From the NCBI GenBank assembly GCA_950295325.1, contig OX485805.1, forward strand, positions 21,067,501-21,131,500: a stretch of DNA of 64,000 bases. Direction: 5' to 3'. Position 1 is the first letter of the stretch. Each line of letters starts with the position of its first letter. The notes under the pieces were generated by a model, which ran no database searches, had not been told where the DNA came from, and saw nothing but the letters and a program-made list of their open reading frames with translations. Both the position numbers and the translations under genes were made by a program. This stretch comes from Polytrichum commune (lineage: Eukaryota > Streptophyta > Polytrichopsida > Polytrichales > Polytrichaceae). Positions 24,790 to 35,621 of this stretch are shown here, in pieces.

Positions 24790-25390
24790 AGAGGCCACCT
24801 ATGTTCGGGGAAAACCGACGGCTAGTTCATTATCAGCCGATGGATTTCCCCTCATGGCCGGTCCAAATTTCCAACCATCGGATGGCAATCCGACTGTATT
24901 TTCAATCCTCCGGTAATTAGCCGATGGACCAAAAAATGTCCCGGAATTGTAGCCGATTCTTCTTCTGAGTTACTGGATTTCAGCCGGAAGCATCCAGAGC
25001 GCTATTTGTTTGGGGCATCTCATGATGCACCTGTGGAAGTACCCTAAACCTTAAACTTTTTTAATTATGCAACCTTTCCATGACCAAATCCAATTGCTTC
25101 TATGAAGAATTGGGGGACCCTTGGCCTTCAAGCGGTGAAGGCATTGCTAGGTTCAATTCCTGCCAAGGATATTAACTCTTCAAATTTAAAGTTTTGAACA
25201 TGCCTTTCTTTTCACTTATTCAAGATTTTGTACTAAGAAATGATTTCTAATAACTTTTCATACATTTTTTAAACAGTTAGTGCCGATATGAATTCCATTT
25301 AATCGGATATTGGCCAATGAAAATATGAAAATATGGGCAATTGGCCGGCAATTAGCCACTAAGGCTTCAAAAACTTCTGGAGGCCACAAC
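24790..25390. other. CCGA/CCGG-rich stretch with tRNA-like fold inside
   Basis: Words such as AGCCGATGGA, GGCCGGTCC, CCGGAATT and GGCCGGCAATTAGCC recur in 24810-25010 and again in 25280-25370. Between them lies a different segment holding a tRNA-like sequence (25119-25168). It may be one old element split by a short insertion. Termini could not be fixed. Confidence 0.35.
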
Positions 25391-25399
25391 CATTATTGA

Positions 25400-26340
25400 C
25401 AGCTGTGTGTACCTCAATTAGGGGATTACCAAATACATGATGATTTACTATGTAATCTAATCTTCCATTTTGTTTGGAATCGTTGTGTGGGTGTTTTGTA
25501 GCATGTATTCCTTGCTTTGTAGTGAATGCAACTTGCAATAAGGGTATGTGATTAGGAGAAGGTCTTGCATTATAGTTGATGCAACTTCAATACCGAGCCT
25601 TGCATTTTTTATCATTATGTTTCATCATATTATCTGATTTCAGAATTACAAAATACCATCAATGTGTATTGCAAGGCACTATGTAAGGTAAAGTTTCTTT
25701 CTTTTGGTTTAGTATTTTGAAAGTCTTTGGTAAGTTTAGATATGATATGATTGAGCTTATGGCATTGAACTATTGGTAGGGTATTAAGCTTGAGCCTTGA
25801 GCCAATGTTAAGCCTTGAAGTCCTCAATACAATCTGCCCACCACAAGAACCAACAAGCATAGGGTATTGTCACAACAAGAAGTGGAGTTAGATGGTTGAT
25901 TCTTAATTGTTTACATTATATTAGAAACATGTATCATATAACTCACGCACAAGTTTAATATGAGTTTCGTATTTCATTTCTATATTCTTAGATTAACGTC
26001 TTGACTTTGAACAAGCCTTTCAACTGAAGGACTGAAATTTGAAAGCCCTTCAAAATGAAATTCATATGAGGGCTTCAATCTTGAACACTGAAGACGAAGC
26101 CAATATCAAAAACCGATCATGCCAGGATCAACAAATCACGTGAGCTTATGATCAGAAAGTGAACCTGACCATCAGAAGAAGAAGAACTCCGATCCCGACT
26201 AGGGGGGCCGGAGTGAATAAAGTGTATGTTCGTAGGACATCCGTGGCCATACCCCAGGGTAGTGGCGTTGGATGTAATACTACTTCACCCTTTGCAGGGA
26301 GTAGACACTATGTTAGTAACTAGGGGTTTTACCAGTTAAC
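25400..26340. other. AT-rich stretch, nothing recognised
   Basis: I see no gene, bounded element or conserved frame. Just before 26342 begins an 11-base G run at the 3' end of the retrotransposon relic. Confidence 0.4.
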
Positions 26341-26381
26341 TGGGGGGGGGGGTGTTGGGTTCATAATTTTTATTTTTATTT

Positions 26382-27163
26382 TTAATTATAATTTTGTAAG
26401 TATGTGATGGGTTGTCTATTTTCTATCCGTCTTTTATGGATTAATATTGAGTGTGCGTATTGTATGGCGATTATATTGATTTGTTTGAACGTGCTTCTAA
26501 TTTGTGATGTAGGGAGTTTAAGCTTTGTTTCGAGTTCGTTCATTGAGGGGATGTGAGTTGTGGCTCTGGCACCTGATGCTAATACTATAAGTGGGGCTAC
26601 GTTCCAGCCTCTTGCTATTATATTGTTGATGAGTGGTTGATATTTTGTAATTTTCCGTTCTCTTGTTTCAGCAGAGAATCTATCATTACAGTATGTGAAT
26701 TCAATGAATTGTATAGTAATTTCTGGTGTAGGTGCTTCTGGTGGTGGAGAGTTGTATGGATGGCCTAAGATGCATATTATGTCGGGTTTGAGCCTGGTGT
26801 TACAGTGACATCTTTGGGTATCGCATGTGCATGGTAGTAACCATGTTGGTACTGTGTTTTCTTGGGGTAGTTCATTGTATGTGCCTGCATTCATAAGTAT
26901 GTAGTGTCTTGTTACTTTGTTTGAGACGAGAAGCTTGCATATTTCCCATACTGCTTTGTTATGTCTATTTGTTATGAGTGCGTGGATGTGTTGTTGTTTA
27001 TATTTTAGGAGTACATGTAGCCATGTATCTGCTTCTAGTGAGTTACAAATAGGACATGTATGGGATGGATATGCGTTTCTACCAAAGAAGAGTTGTTTCC
27101 GAGCATATCCCATATATTGTCTGGTCCGAAATTTTATTAAGCATGTTTTTTGTCTATCTATAA
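26382..27163 (-). pseudogene. Non-LTR retrotransposon 3' end: zinc knuckle plus PD-(D/E)XK-like endonuclease
   Basis: This is the C-terminal part of the same reading frame that begins beyond the inserted MITE; authentic element sequence starts at the PVIIDRQKT stretch. Numbering from the first Met of the frame (27185), there is a CPIC-x9-H knuckle (Cys44, Cys47, His57) with its last Cys apparently lost, an RHN motif at 74-76, then KPD (Asp135), EFT (Glu162) and RKITKY (Lys178, Lys181). In restriction-like endonuclease (RLE) retrotransposons, a C-C-H-C knuckle, an R-H-N motif and a PD...(D/E)-x-(K/T)...K-x-x-K-Y endonuclease follow one another in this order; the domain nicks target DNA to prime reverse transcription. 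The frame is open to its own stop, with a short A/T-rich tail after it. There is no reverse transcriptase in the window. Confidence 0.7.
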
Positions 27164-27738
27164 TGACTGGGCACGGGTAGGTCACTTAGTGCATTTAAAA
27201 AACGACGTGCGGCATAATATAGAGAGGATTAAAATCATTTGAAATAAAAATTATAAGGAATTCCAAATAATGAAGGGGCCATTAAATGTAGACAATCCCA
27301 TTATAAGTAAGTTAGATGGACATAAACTGTGGGGCATTATTTTTTTGTAAAATTAATATAGGGGCTGAAGATAAGGATCCTAGAAGGTATGTTTAGTATG
27401 TTTGCTATGGTCTCCTATGTGTTTTCTTCATAACTTTGTTTGCAATGATATTACTGTTTGCACCCTTCTTTGTTTCCATGGTTTCCCTTAACACTCGTCA
27501 ATGCGTTAGGAAGTAGATTAGATTTTATTACTTAAAAGGAATATAGAGTACAACAATTGCAATGACTTGGACAATATAAGTAATGGAAGGGTGCAAACAA
27601 ATGGGCCATTTTTGAAATTTAAGTAATTATAGGGAGGCTTTAATTCAGCCCTTGAAGGTAAATAGCCCCAAAACAAAAAACCCCCAGCCGCACGTGGTGC
27701 ACAAAAATGCCTTAGAGTGACCTACCCGTGTGACTGGG
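27164..27738. mobile_element. hAT-like MITE, copy B, inside the retrotransposon
   Basis: The element is 27172-27730 (559 bp), flanked by a perfect 8-bp duplication TGACTGGG (27164-27171 and 27731-27738). Its ends, CACGGGTAGGTCACT and complement, match copy A at 10.7-11.3 kb, in the opposite orientation. It lies inside the coding frame of the non-LTR element. The host reading frame keeps phase across the site if the MITE and one copy of the duplication are ignored, so the target frame was probably open when it landed. Confidence 0.92.
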
Positions 27739-28620
27739 TTGTTCCAAAAGTCATTTGATAATGTTTTGTCGATGTCTTTGTTGTCTAACCATTTGTGTAA
27801 TTGGTGTGTTTGGGTTGCTATGAGGGCTAGGTTATGTTTTTTGTCATATTTAATGATGTATTTACCCAGGTGTCGGATGGGGCCTTTGTCTGGTGTTTCT
27901 TGCATTGAGTGCCACCAACCTTTTTGGAGGTAGTATGGCGTGGGGTGTGCATATTCATATGTTGCTATGGCATCTCTGTGGCTTAGTTCACATCGCCTTT
28001 TGGCTAATTTGTCCGCTTGTTCATTGCCACTTATATTCGTGTGGCCTTTGACTTTATGTAGTGAGGTAATTTGTGTACGGGATTGTAACATCGTAATTAT
28101 TGATTCAAGTATTTTCTTGTCTGGGTGACTCTTGTGTGAGGTTGGGTGTTTTGTTTGTGTGTTTAGGAGGTATAAAACATTAAGACAGTCTGTGAAAATA
28201 TGGGCTGGTTCATTTCGGTATGTAGTAGTGAGGAGGCATAGAGTGTGATGGATAGCCATCAGGTTCTGCTCGTAGTATATTTTGGAGTCCTGGTAGTCTT
28301 TCTGCAATTTTAAGGTTTTTAAAAGGGTTATATATGCCATATCCTGCCTTTTCTCGTCTCCAATGTTCTTGGGTTATTGCTTTGGGTGGTATAAATGACC
28401 CATCGGTATAGTAGCAAAATTGCGGTGGGTATTTGAGGGGTAGGCATATGTTATGATTTGTGATTGGTAGTTTGGGTCGGGGGTGGGGGGGGGGCGGATA
28501 TGTGAGTTGAGACCAGTTCTTACTGCAGTTAACTGAGGTGTTTATTGGTGTGGGTGGTGCAGTTGTGTTAAAGATAGTGGGTATTTGTAAAGATTTGCCA
28601 ATAGTGTACATGCGATGTAT
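27739..28620 (-). pseudogene. Non-LTR retrotransposon: RNase H domain
   Basis: Two overlapping minus frames, 28611-28210 and 28340-27645 (its last part is MITE sequence), together hold a type I RNase H. YTDGS carries the first Asp (28402-28404), LRAE the Glu (28264-28266), FTDCLNVLYLL the second Asp (28188-28190), and KGH-x9-D the terminal His/Asp pair (28041-28043 and 28011-28013). The change of frame falls near 28255-28268, right after the catalytic Glu, so one small deletion broke the gene there. RNase H removes RNA from the RNA/DNA hybrid during reverse transcription. The element stops abruptly near 28620 with no reverse transcriptase upstream, as expected of a 5'-truncated target-primed copy. 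Downstream in the same protein come the zinc knuckle and endonuclease. Confidence 0.8.
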
Positions 28621-28649
28621 GTATCCTGTTGGTTCGATGGGTGTAATTT

Positions 28650-30820
28650 CCTAACGTCACGGCTTGACCATCAAAGAAGATCAAACCCAGCCTGCAAACT
28701 TGTGCATCTGAGCATGAAGCCTAATATCAAGCAACATGCACACCCGAAACCAACATCAAAGCTTGCAACTGATTCACTTCAAAAGTCGACATCTGAACTA
28801 CAAAACGACGCACCTAAGCATCAATAAGTCAGCATCTAAACCTGGAGGTGACTCTTAACATACATGCTTTGGCAAGTAACAAATGAGCAAGCATGCAAGA
28901 GAACATCTATGCACATGTTTGGTAATTAGCTCATACCCATAGGACAGCATGACACGGCTTCAAATTCAATATACATGTTACCTACATTCTATCCAGATTG
29001 ATCTCCAGACTTGAGTTCCTCAATTCCAAGAACGATGTGTTTCCTGTATATGTTTCCTTGAGAGGGTTACAACGTTAACTAACAAAGCTTTATCAGCCCC
29101 CCCCCCCCCCCTCCTCTTTCCCAAAAGGGCCTACAGAGCCCTTGTTATTTGTTACTAAGAGGGACGAGTGATTGGGGAGATTTTTGGGCATAATGGGTTC
29201 AGATTCTAGTGTTTGCAAGTCCAACCGGTTACATGTTGACATCCTTCGGTTTTTTCTATATTAATTTGAGGTATATTCCATAGGTTTCTCTAAAGTGATC
29301 AGTAATTCTCTTGAAGTCCTGAACTTCAACTGGTTATTTCTCAAACTCAACCGGTTCATCTGTAACTAACTGTCGGTTTTCTCTGATCATAGATAGGGAC
29401 CACCTCCAACAGGATGTGCGTTCGCAACATATTCTTAAGACCACCTATATACAAGATTATTTTTGTAAAATCAAGGGATACACGTACAATTTTAATGAAA
29501 AAAATACAAGTAACAATATGTTTATGTAAACTAAATTACATTCATCTATAGTCGTTAACATAAGCATACAAATATACATTTGTCTAATGATGAACCCCTG
29601 TCATATGTATAATGTAGAACCCTAGCATTCCTTAATAAAGTTATTGAAGGTGCTTTCATCCCTTGGTTGTAACTCATAAGCATTTGAGTTTATAATATCT
29701 ATCATAGAAGCTAATGCAATCCTTGATTCTGAAGCTACCATCAAATAATCCGCAATGTATGTCAATAGATTGTAGGGTTCTTATCTTGTAATGGTTTTTC
29801 TAGTCAAGTAAGATTGAATGTCCATAAATATCCAAACTTTTGTTGGAAAATTATGATATTTATTGGACCATTTTCATGGTTTTTATTTTACAACTCGTTC
29901 AAGGATTTTATTCTCATTTGATTCATCTTCTATGACCAAACAATTGTTAAAGCTATAAAATTACATTTCTCACATTTAATTATGTTTCTTATTTTGTAAG
30001 TTTATTATTGTCTCTTTGTTGTAGATGGATACTAATGATTTTTCCAACCTCTTGGCTCTTAATGTTAAGTTGCGTTATGATTTATTAGACTTTTATATCA
30101 ACTCCACTTCTTCTCACATGAAAGTGAATGTAATTTGACTAATCATATGTTTGATTCAAAATCATTAGTTGAGAGCTTTTGTTTTCAATGCTCTTGAAAG
30201 TCAAGGTTCTCTATTCCTTTATTTTATTTGTGATTTATGCATTTAGTTCAGCCCACTTTGATATCAGATGTCCTAAATTTGGAGCAAAGCTTTATTCATT
30301 AGTATGTATATATATATATAGAAAAAACATATAAAAACCTTAAATGTCACCTCAAAGTTGATAGATTTTTGGAGTGTGCACTAAAAAAAATAATGAAGAA
30401 TTCAATGATTTTTGAAACAAAATAAGGATCTCAAAATCTTCATGTGCAAAATATTTTGGGTTTGGATAGAAAATCATTGTTTGCAAAATGGAGATTGGTT
30501 ATTGATAAAGTACATTATGGAAAGGTAAATTAAAACATTTAAGTGGACTTCATATTGTTAAATTCATCCTCTTATACTGATGTACTACACATTGAAATGC
30601 ATGACCTCAATATATGATTTTTTAAAATATGATTTTTATTTTTTATTTTTTATTTTTTTATTTTTACTTACTTGCTATATATTCAAATTTTAATTGAATG
30701 TATATTGATTGTCTTGGTCTTGTTGAACATTCTCACTTGAAAACCAATCTTGCTGATCAACCAATTTTCTTTATCAATTGAATTGGGTGCAAGTTAAGGA
30801 TTATTTATTGGAGTGTTTAT
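28650..30820. other. AT-rich stretch, nothing recognised
   Basis: It holds a 15-base C run (29097-29111), several CAACCGGTT-like words (29220-29370) and TTTTTA-rich low-complexity DNA near 30620-30665. No gene or bounded element was recognised. Confidence 0.4.
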
Positions 30821-30829
30821 TGTATTTGT

Positions 30830-31600
30830 GTGGGAATGGTGAGGTTCAGTGTGCTTGTTGCAGGTGGTTGAGTTGCTTTGTGGATGTTGACAAGTGGCAA
30901 TAGGTGTGGAGGTACGTGTGTGGGAGTTGGTCCCTATTTGATGTATGAACTTGTTGTTTTGTGTGTGTAGAACGAGTGACTCTGGGTGGTGAACTTTATG
31001 GATTATGTCTAGTGTGAGACTTTGTATGTGTATACTATTGCATTCGGTTGATTCTTGTGATAGACTTTGTGAAATGGTGCCTTGCCACTCTAAATTTGTA
31101 TGTGTGATGCCAAGATTGCTAATGTTTTGTGTACTTTTGGAAGGGATGTGTGGGTGTGGAGGTGGCCAAAAGGGACGTGGATAGTTTTGTGGTAGAAAGG
31201 TGGAGCGTTGGGTGGTGAAGTCTATTATTGTAAGGATGGTAATGATAGATCTTTGTAATCTTGGTAGGACAATGGAGGGAGGTAGTGATAAGGGATTGAT
31301 GAGTATTGGAGTGTTGAGTGTAAGGAAGCATACCTTAGGAGAAGTCGCCTTGGGTGGTGTGTCGGAGCTCCTTGGTGGAGCATTGGCATTGCGCCTCTTG
31401 ACACTTGGTGAGAGGTAGGTATGTTGTCTTCTATGCCGTATGGTTGTGGGTGGAATTTACATGGTGGACAACAATAATGATTGTTTGTTTGGGATTGATG
31501 TTGATTACAATTAGGGTGAGGATGATGAAAAATAGTGTTTGTAACAAATTTTGAAGTGGTCAGTGTTTGCTTTGGGATGTGAAGCGGATGCATGAGTGCA
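30830..31600 (-). other. Strand-skewed segment, possible retrotransposon relic
   Basis: The plus strand is strongly G/T-rich, so the minus strand is A/C-rich like the two RNase H/endonuclease relics at 26.4-28.6 and 58.0-58.9 kb. Minus frames at 31119-31331 and 31225-31593 are rich in Thr, His, Ser and Pro. I could not align them to any conserved domain. The link to the retrotransposon family rests only on strand composition. Confidence 0.25.
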
Positions 31601-31617
31601 ACAGATTATCCTGGCTT

Positions 31618-32160
31618 CCAATTTGATTGCCGTCTCCTCTTCTTCTATGCCGTTGAATAAATTTGTGTTGGTCTTCTCTAGCTCTGATACTCCAACTCGA
31701 TGGATCTCGGATTTGTCTCACGCATTGCTCTCCAAATCAAGGGTCCTTCGATGGTGTAGCTCTTGCTCTGATGCTGTGGTTTGTTGTCAATGTATGAGGG
31801 TATTTGAAGTTGCAGCATGCAAGTTTTACATCGAACACCATTGCCCTAGGGCATGGCCAAGAATGTTCCACGAACATACACTCTTCTTCTTCTTCTTCTT
31901 CTTGCGGCATGCTCTCTTCGTTTTTTGGAGCCTCCTCACTTTTGGCTTTTGTTGGCGTCTCCTCTTCTTCTATGCCCTTGTGTCGGTCTTCTCTCATTCT
32001 CAAACTCTGGCTCAATGGATATGTGTTGGATTTGGGTTGTTTTTCTTACCTCGCTTTCCAAGTGAAGGGTTCTTTGTTGGGTCATCCTTTGTGCTCCTTC
32101 TCTTGGTGATGATTCAGCTCCAATGTTGAAATTCGTTAGCGATGTGTGAGAGTATTCGGA
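31618..32160. repeat. Diverged duplication, about 330-bp offset
   Basis: The segment 31628-31790 (GTCTCCTCTTCTTCTATGCC, TTGGTCTTCTC, CTC-ATGGAT, TTTCCAA-TCAAGGGT) recurs at 31953-32150 in the same order, separated by a TTC-rich stretch (31879-31905). A 177-codon plus frame and two minus frames overlap here; they appear to be by-products of CT-rich sequence. The left edge of solo LTR 1 is immediately downstream. Confidence 0.6.
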
Positions 32161-32196
32161 GTGTTGTGCGTTCTCTTTGATCCGGCGTCCATCTGC

Positions 32197-34078
32197 CTTG
32201 GTGTGAGCCCAAAATGATGCCCACATGTGGTGATTAACTCTTCGAAACCAATTTTAGTTTGACTTTGATGTGTTATGATTATTCACAAAACATAAAAAGA
32301 GTGAAGTGTGGTTTGGATTTAAGTTTAGGCTTTAGAATGTGTTGGGTGGTTATTTCAAGGGTTAAGTCCAATAGGATAATGCCTTGATTATGTGAGTAGG
32401 GGGTAAGGTGAGGCAAGGTGAGCTCCACGGGTTAAATGCCCACTTTTGGATCCACCTTGGTAGTTTAGGAAGAAGGAAGCTTGGTGGAAGGGGATTAGTC
32501 CCTACTTTGAAGGTGAGGGTTAAGGGATTGTGATTGGAGGTGCTAATCCTCTCACCCTATCCTCACCTCTCTCTCCCTCTCTCCCTCTTTGCTACTTAAG
32601 GTGTTTTCTCTCTCATTTTCCTCTCTCTCCATCAAGTGCTCTCAAGGGAGCAAGCTCTTAGGAGCTTGAGCCACGTGGGTGGGTTATTAGTTTTTAGCAA
32701 AGTTAAGTAGTAAGCCCTCTCTCTCAAGCCTTATCAAGGGAGATGAGCTTTTAGAGCTTGGGGCCACGTGTGTGGATTAGTTAATGATGTTAGGTAATTA
32801 GTTAGCTTATTAGCCAAAGGATAGAAGAGTTAGCACTTGTCCGATTAAGCATCTTGAGGGGATTACAATTAAGAGTGTAGTTAAAAGGCTCGCATGTGGG
32901 CCTTTGAGCAAGTAAGGGATTAGGTGGTTATGGTGGATTTTAGTTCGGCTTGATAGAGCCTAAGTTGAGACTAAGGAAGCCTGGAACGGTTGGACTGTGG
33001 CTAACTCGGGGACTAAGCCTGGAACGGCTGGACTGTGGCTAACTGGTGGAGTAAGCCTGGAGCTGCTGGACTGTGGCTAACTCGGTGGAGCTAAGCCTGG
33101 AATGGCTGGACTGTGGCTAACTCGGGGACTAAGCCTGGAACGGCTGGACTGTGGCTAATTGGTGGAGTAAGCCTGGAGCTGCTGGACTGTGGCTAACTCG
33201 GTGGAGCTAAGCCTGGAGCGGCTGGACTGTGGCTAACTCGGTGGAGTAAGCCTGGAGCGGCTGGACTGTGGCTAACTCGGTGGAGCTAAGCCTGGAGCGG
33301 CTGGACTGTGGCTAACTCGGTGGAGCTAAGCCTGGAACGGCTGGACTGTGGCTAACTGGTGGACTAAGCCTGGAACGGCTGGACTGTGGCTAACTCGGGG
33401 ACTAAGCCTGGAACGGCTGGACTGTGGCTAACCGGTGGAGCTAAGCCTGGAGCTGCTGGACTGTGGCTAACTCGGTGGAGCTAAGCCTTGAGCTGCCGAA
33501 AGGGGATCGATATGAGAGGGCATTAGAAGCCGGTTAATTAGGGGACCTAACCACATCGTATTAACCTTAGAAGCTAGTTAAGGCTGGTCCTAAATAACCA
33601 TACATTAGTATCCCTAGAAACCATTACATTAGGTGTTTAGAGTTGTAATGCAAGCCAAGTAGTTAAAAGCATTAGTTTATATAGGATCACGTGTGGCCTC
33701 AAAGGCAAGTGTAATTGTGATTAACCATTGAGGGAGTGTTTTTCAACACTTACGTCCTTTTTGGGAAACTCACTCACTTATGAAAATGGATAAAGTGGAA
33801 GACTCTAGCAGGGGCAATGTGGAGGAAAGGATAATCAAAGGCCAAAGGGGAATATCCCTAAGAGCTTGTGTTGCCAAGGCCGCCGGTTGGACCCTAGAGA
33901 AGGCCAACGCGACCACGAGCCAAGAGGCTACTTCTAAATAAACAAAGTGATTTAAAATGATGTGAATGCTTAAGGATGTGACGAGATCAATTTTCATGCT
34001 ACATACACTACATGTGATTCTCAAGACCATCACCCGGACTAGGACGCTTAAGGGTGGTGGGTTTGGCCTCACACTTGG
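32197..34078 (+). mobile_element. Solo LTR 1 (1872 bp)
   Basis: The element 32202-34073 begins TGTGAGCCCAAAATGATGCC and ends GTTTGGCCTCACA, giving TG...CA termini. It is flanked by the perfect 5-bp duplication CTTGG (32197-32201 and 34074-34078). Solo LTR 2 starts TGTGAGCGCGATTTCGTGCC and ends with a related block; both share CACCCGGACTA-GAC then TAAGGGTGG before the end. No internal direct repeat of the ends was found and no retroviral-type genes are present, so it reads as a recombined solo LTR of a large-LTR family. It contains CT-rich DNA, duplicated GGAGCTTG/CCACGTG blocks (about 32650-32770) and the minisatellite below. Confidence 0.82.
32975..33500 (+). repeat. Minisatellite of about 40-bp units, 13 copies, inside solo LTR 1
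   Basis: Thirteen units plus one partial follow the pattern TAAGCCTGGA-(ACGG/GCTG/GCGG)-CTGGACTGTGG-CTAACT-(C)GG-GGA. The first six form two rounds of a three-unit pattern (aacgg/ggggact, aacgg/ggtggagt, agctg/cggtggagct), a small higher-order repeat; later units are more uniform. There are no spacers of unique sequence, so this is not a CRISPR array. It is much more GC-rich than its surroundings. Confidence 0.93.
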
Positions 34079-34163
34079 GTGTCAAAATAAGTTATTACGG
34101 AGTCCCCTTGCCTCATAAACCCATCTCATGCCTCCATATGAGTTTGCGGCTATGATCAAGTGT

Positions 34164-34165
<2 letters not shown>

Positions 34166-34196
<31 letters not shown>
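34166..34196. repeat. TC microsatellite
   Basis: Uninterrupted TC run just 3' of solo LTR 1. Confidence 0.95.
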
Positions 34197-34198
<2 letters not shown>

Positions 34199-34199
34199 G

Positions 34200-35335
34200 T
34201 ACCCAAGTTGTATGTTTGGGCTCCAAGTTTTCAATGACATGAAGGTATTCAACTGGTTTTAAAAATGCACTTGAAGAATGAATTCATTTTAGATTGGGTT
34301 AATATTCACACAATTAGCTAAAAATGAAAGTTTGTAGCTTAAATGGACATTATTGTGGATGGAGAGATCCAATTTGGACATGTTGGTTGCTTTAGGAATG
34401 AAGAAATTAAAGTCAATAAAAGGGATGAATGATTCTCTTTGAGTGGAAAATCTTGTAATATATGATATGTTTGTTTTGTGCATTTGCATCTTGCCACTCG
34501 CCATGTCCTATTTCAAGGTAAGGAAAACCTAAAACGGTGATTGACCACTACTAATGCAATAGACTAGGGGTAGAATGATTCTTGTGTGGACCCAAAATGG
34601 CTAATTGTAAAAGTGGTGGCCCGAAAAGGATGCACTGCTAGGTAAGATGCAATGATTGGTCAGATAGGTGTTGCTTCACACCACTTGCGATCACTTTTGG
34701 GTGCCATTGAGTTAACCGTTTTGTGTGTCTTTGTATGCTGAGTAGGATATTTTAATATTCAAATTAGGGAGACTTTATTGTACAAGTAGGGGGTTTGACT
34801 TACTTGCCTCTTTGAGAAAATGTAACTAATTTTTACAAGGAATAAAATTATAAACCAATGTACATTTCTCATCATTTGCTCTTCTCCATCCCTGAAAAAT
34901 ATTTCACACAAAATCACAAGCCACTCATTCTAGCCGAATCAGCTTATTTTCACTGCTTCTTGTATATCTACGTTATTTCTATGTTTTCCGTTGATTGACA
35001 TATCATCAAACAGATTTATTAGTTCTACAGCTCTAATTTTGTTTATTGTTTGAATTCCTAAATATGTATTTACTTTTTTTATTTTTCCTTTTTATACAAA
35101 ACTACAACTTGTTCGTCTTCATGTAAAAATCTCTTCAATTTCTGAACTGAAGTAGTTTGCAACCTTATGACTAATCTACATACGCGCCCATCTATCAATC
35201 AAGGATGCACATGCCATAAATAAAAGGATATTGTGAAGTGGTTTGGAAGTGATACATGGACCACACTATATAATTGCTAAAACCAACCAAACATCATATT
35301 GGTCTTAAAATTTATCCAATTTCATACACACAAGT
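34200..35335. other. AT-rich stretch, nothing recognised
   Basis: Only short frames (for example 34289-34504, minus) are present and no bounded element was seen. Confidence 0.4.
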
Positions 35336-35621
35336 GTCAAGGTAGATGTCCAAACTTGTACGGATACCTATATTTCAGTGGTGTATGGTTGGGTTCGAAT
35401 TCAACAATGGACACCACAAAGACGCGTGTTGAAAAGAGATTGGATTATGAACTCAAAAATTGTCAATTGTTCTAGATGCAATAATCAAAATATTAGGGTA
35501 TTTTATATGATGCATTTAATAACTCATAAAATCCTCACTTCGATAATGAATAGGACATGCCCACAAGCTCCCAAATCAATAAGGAAAGTGGCTACATGCG
35601 TGATTTGAATTTGCTAATCAT

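Noticed and set aside
27645-27730. C-terminal extension of the RNase H frame
   Set aside because: This part is translated from the inserted MITE and is not retrotransposon protein.
31596-32129. 177-codon plus-strand open frame
   Set aside because: It spans a TTC microsatellite and two diverged copies of a CT-rich unit; the Phe/Leu/Ser-rich product follows from base composition and has no domain.
32975-33500. Regularly repeated units resembling a CRISPR array
   Set aside because: The units are head-to-tail with no unique spacers, and the sequence context is a eukaryotic LTR.
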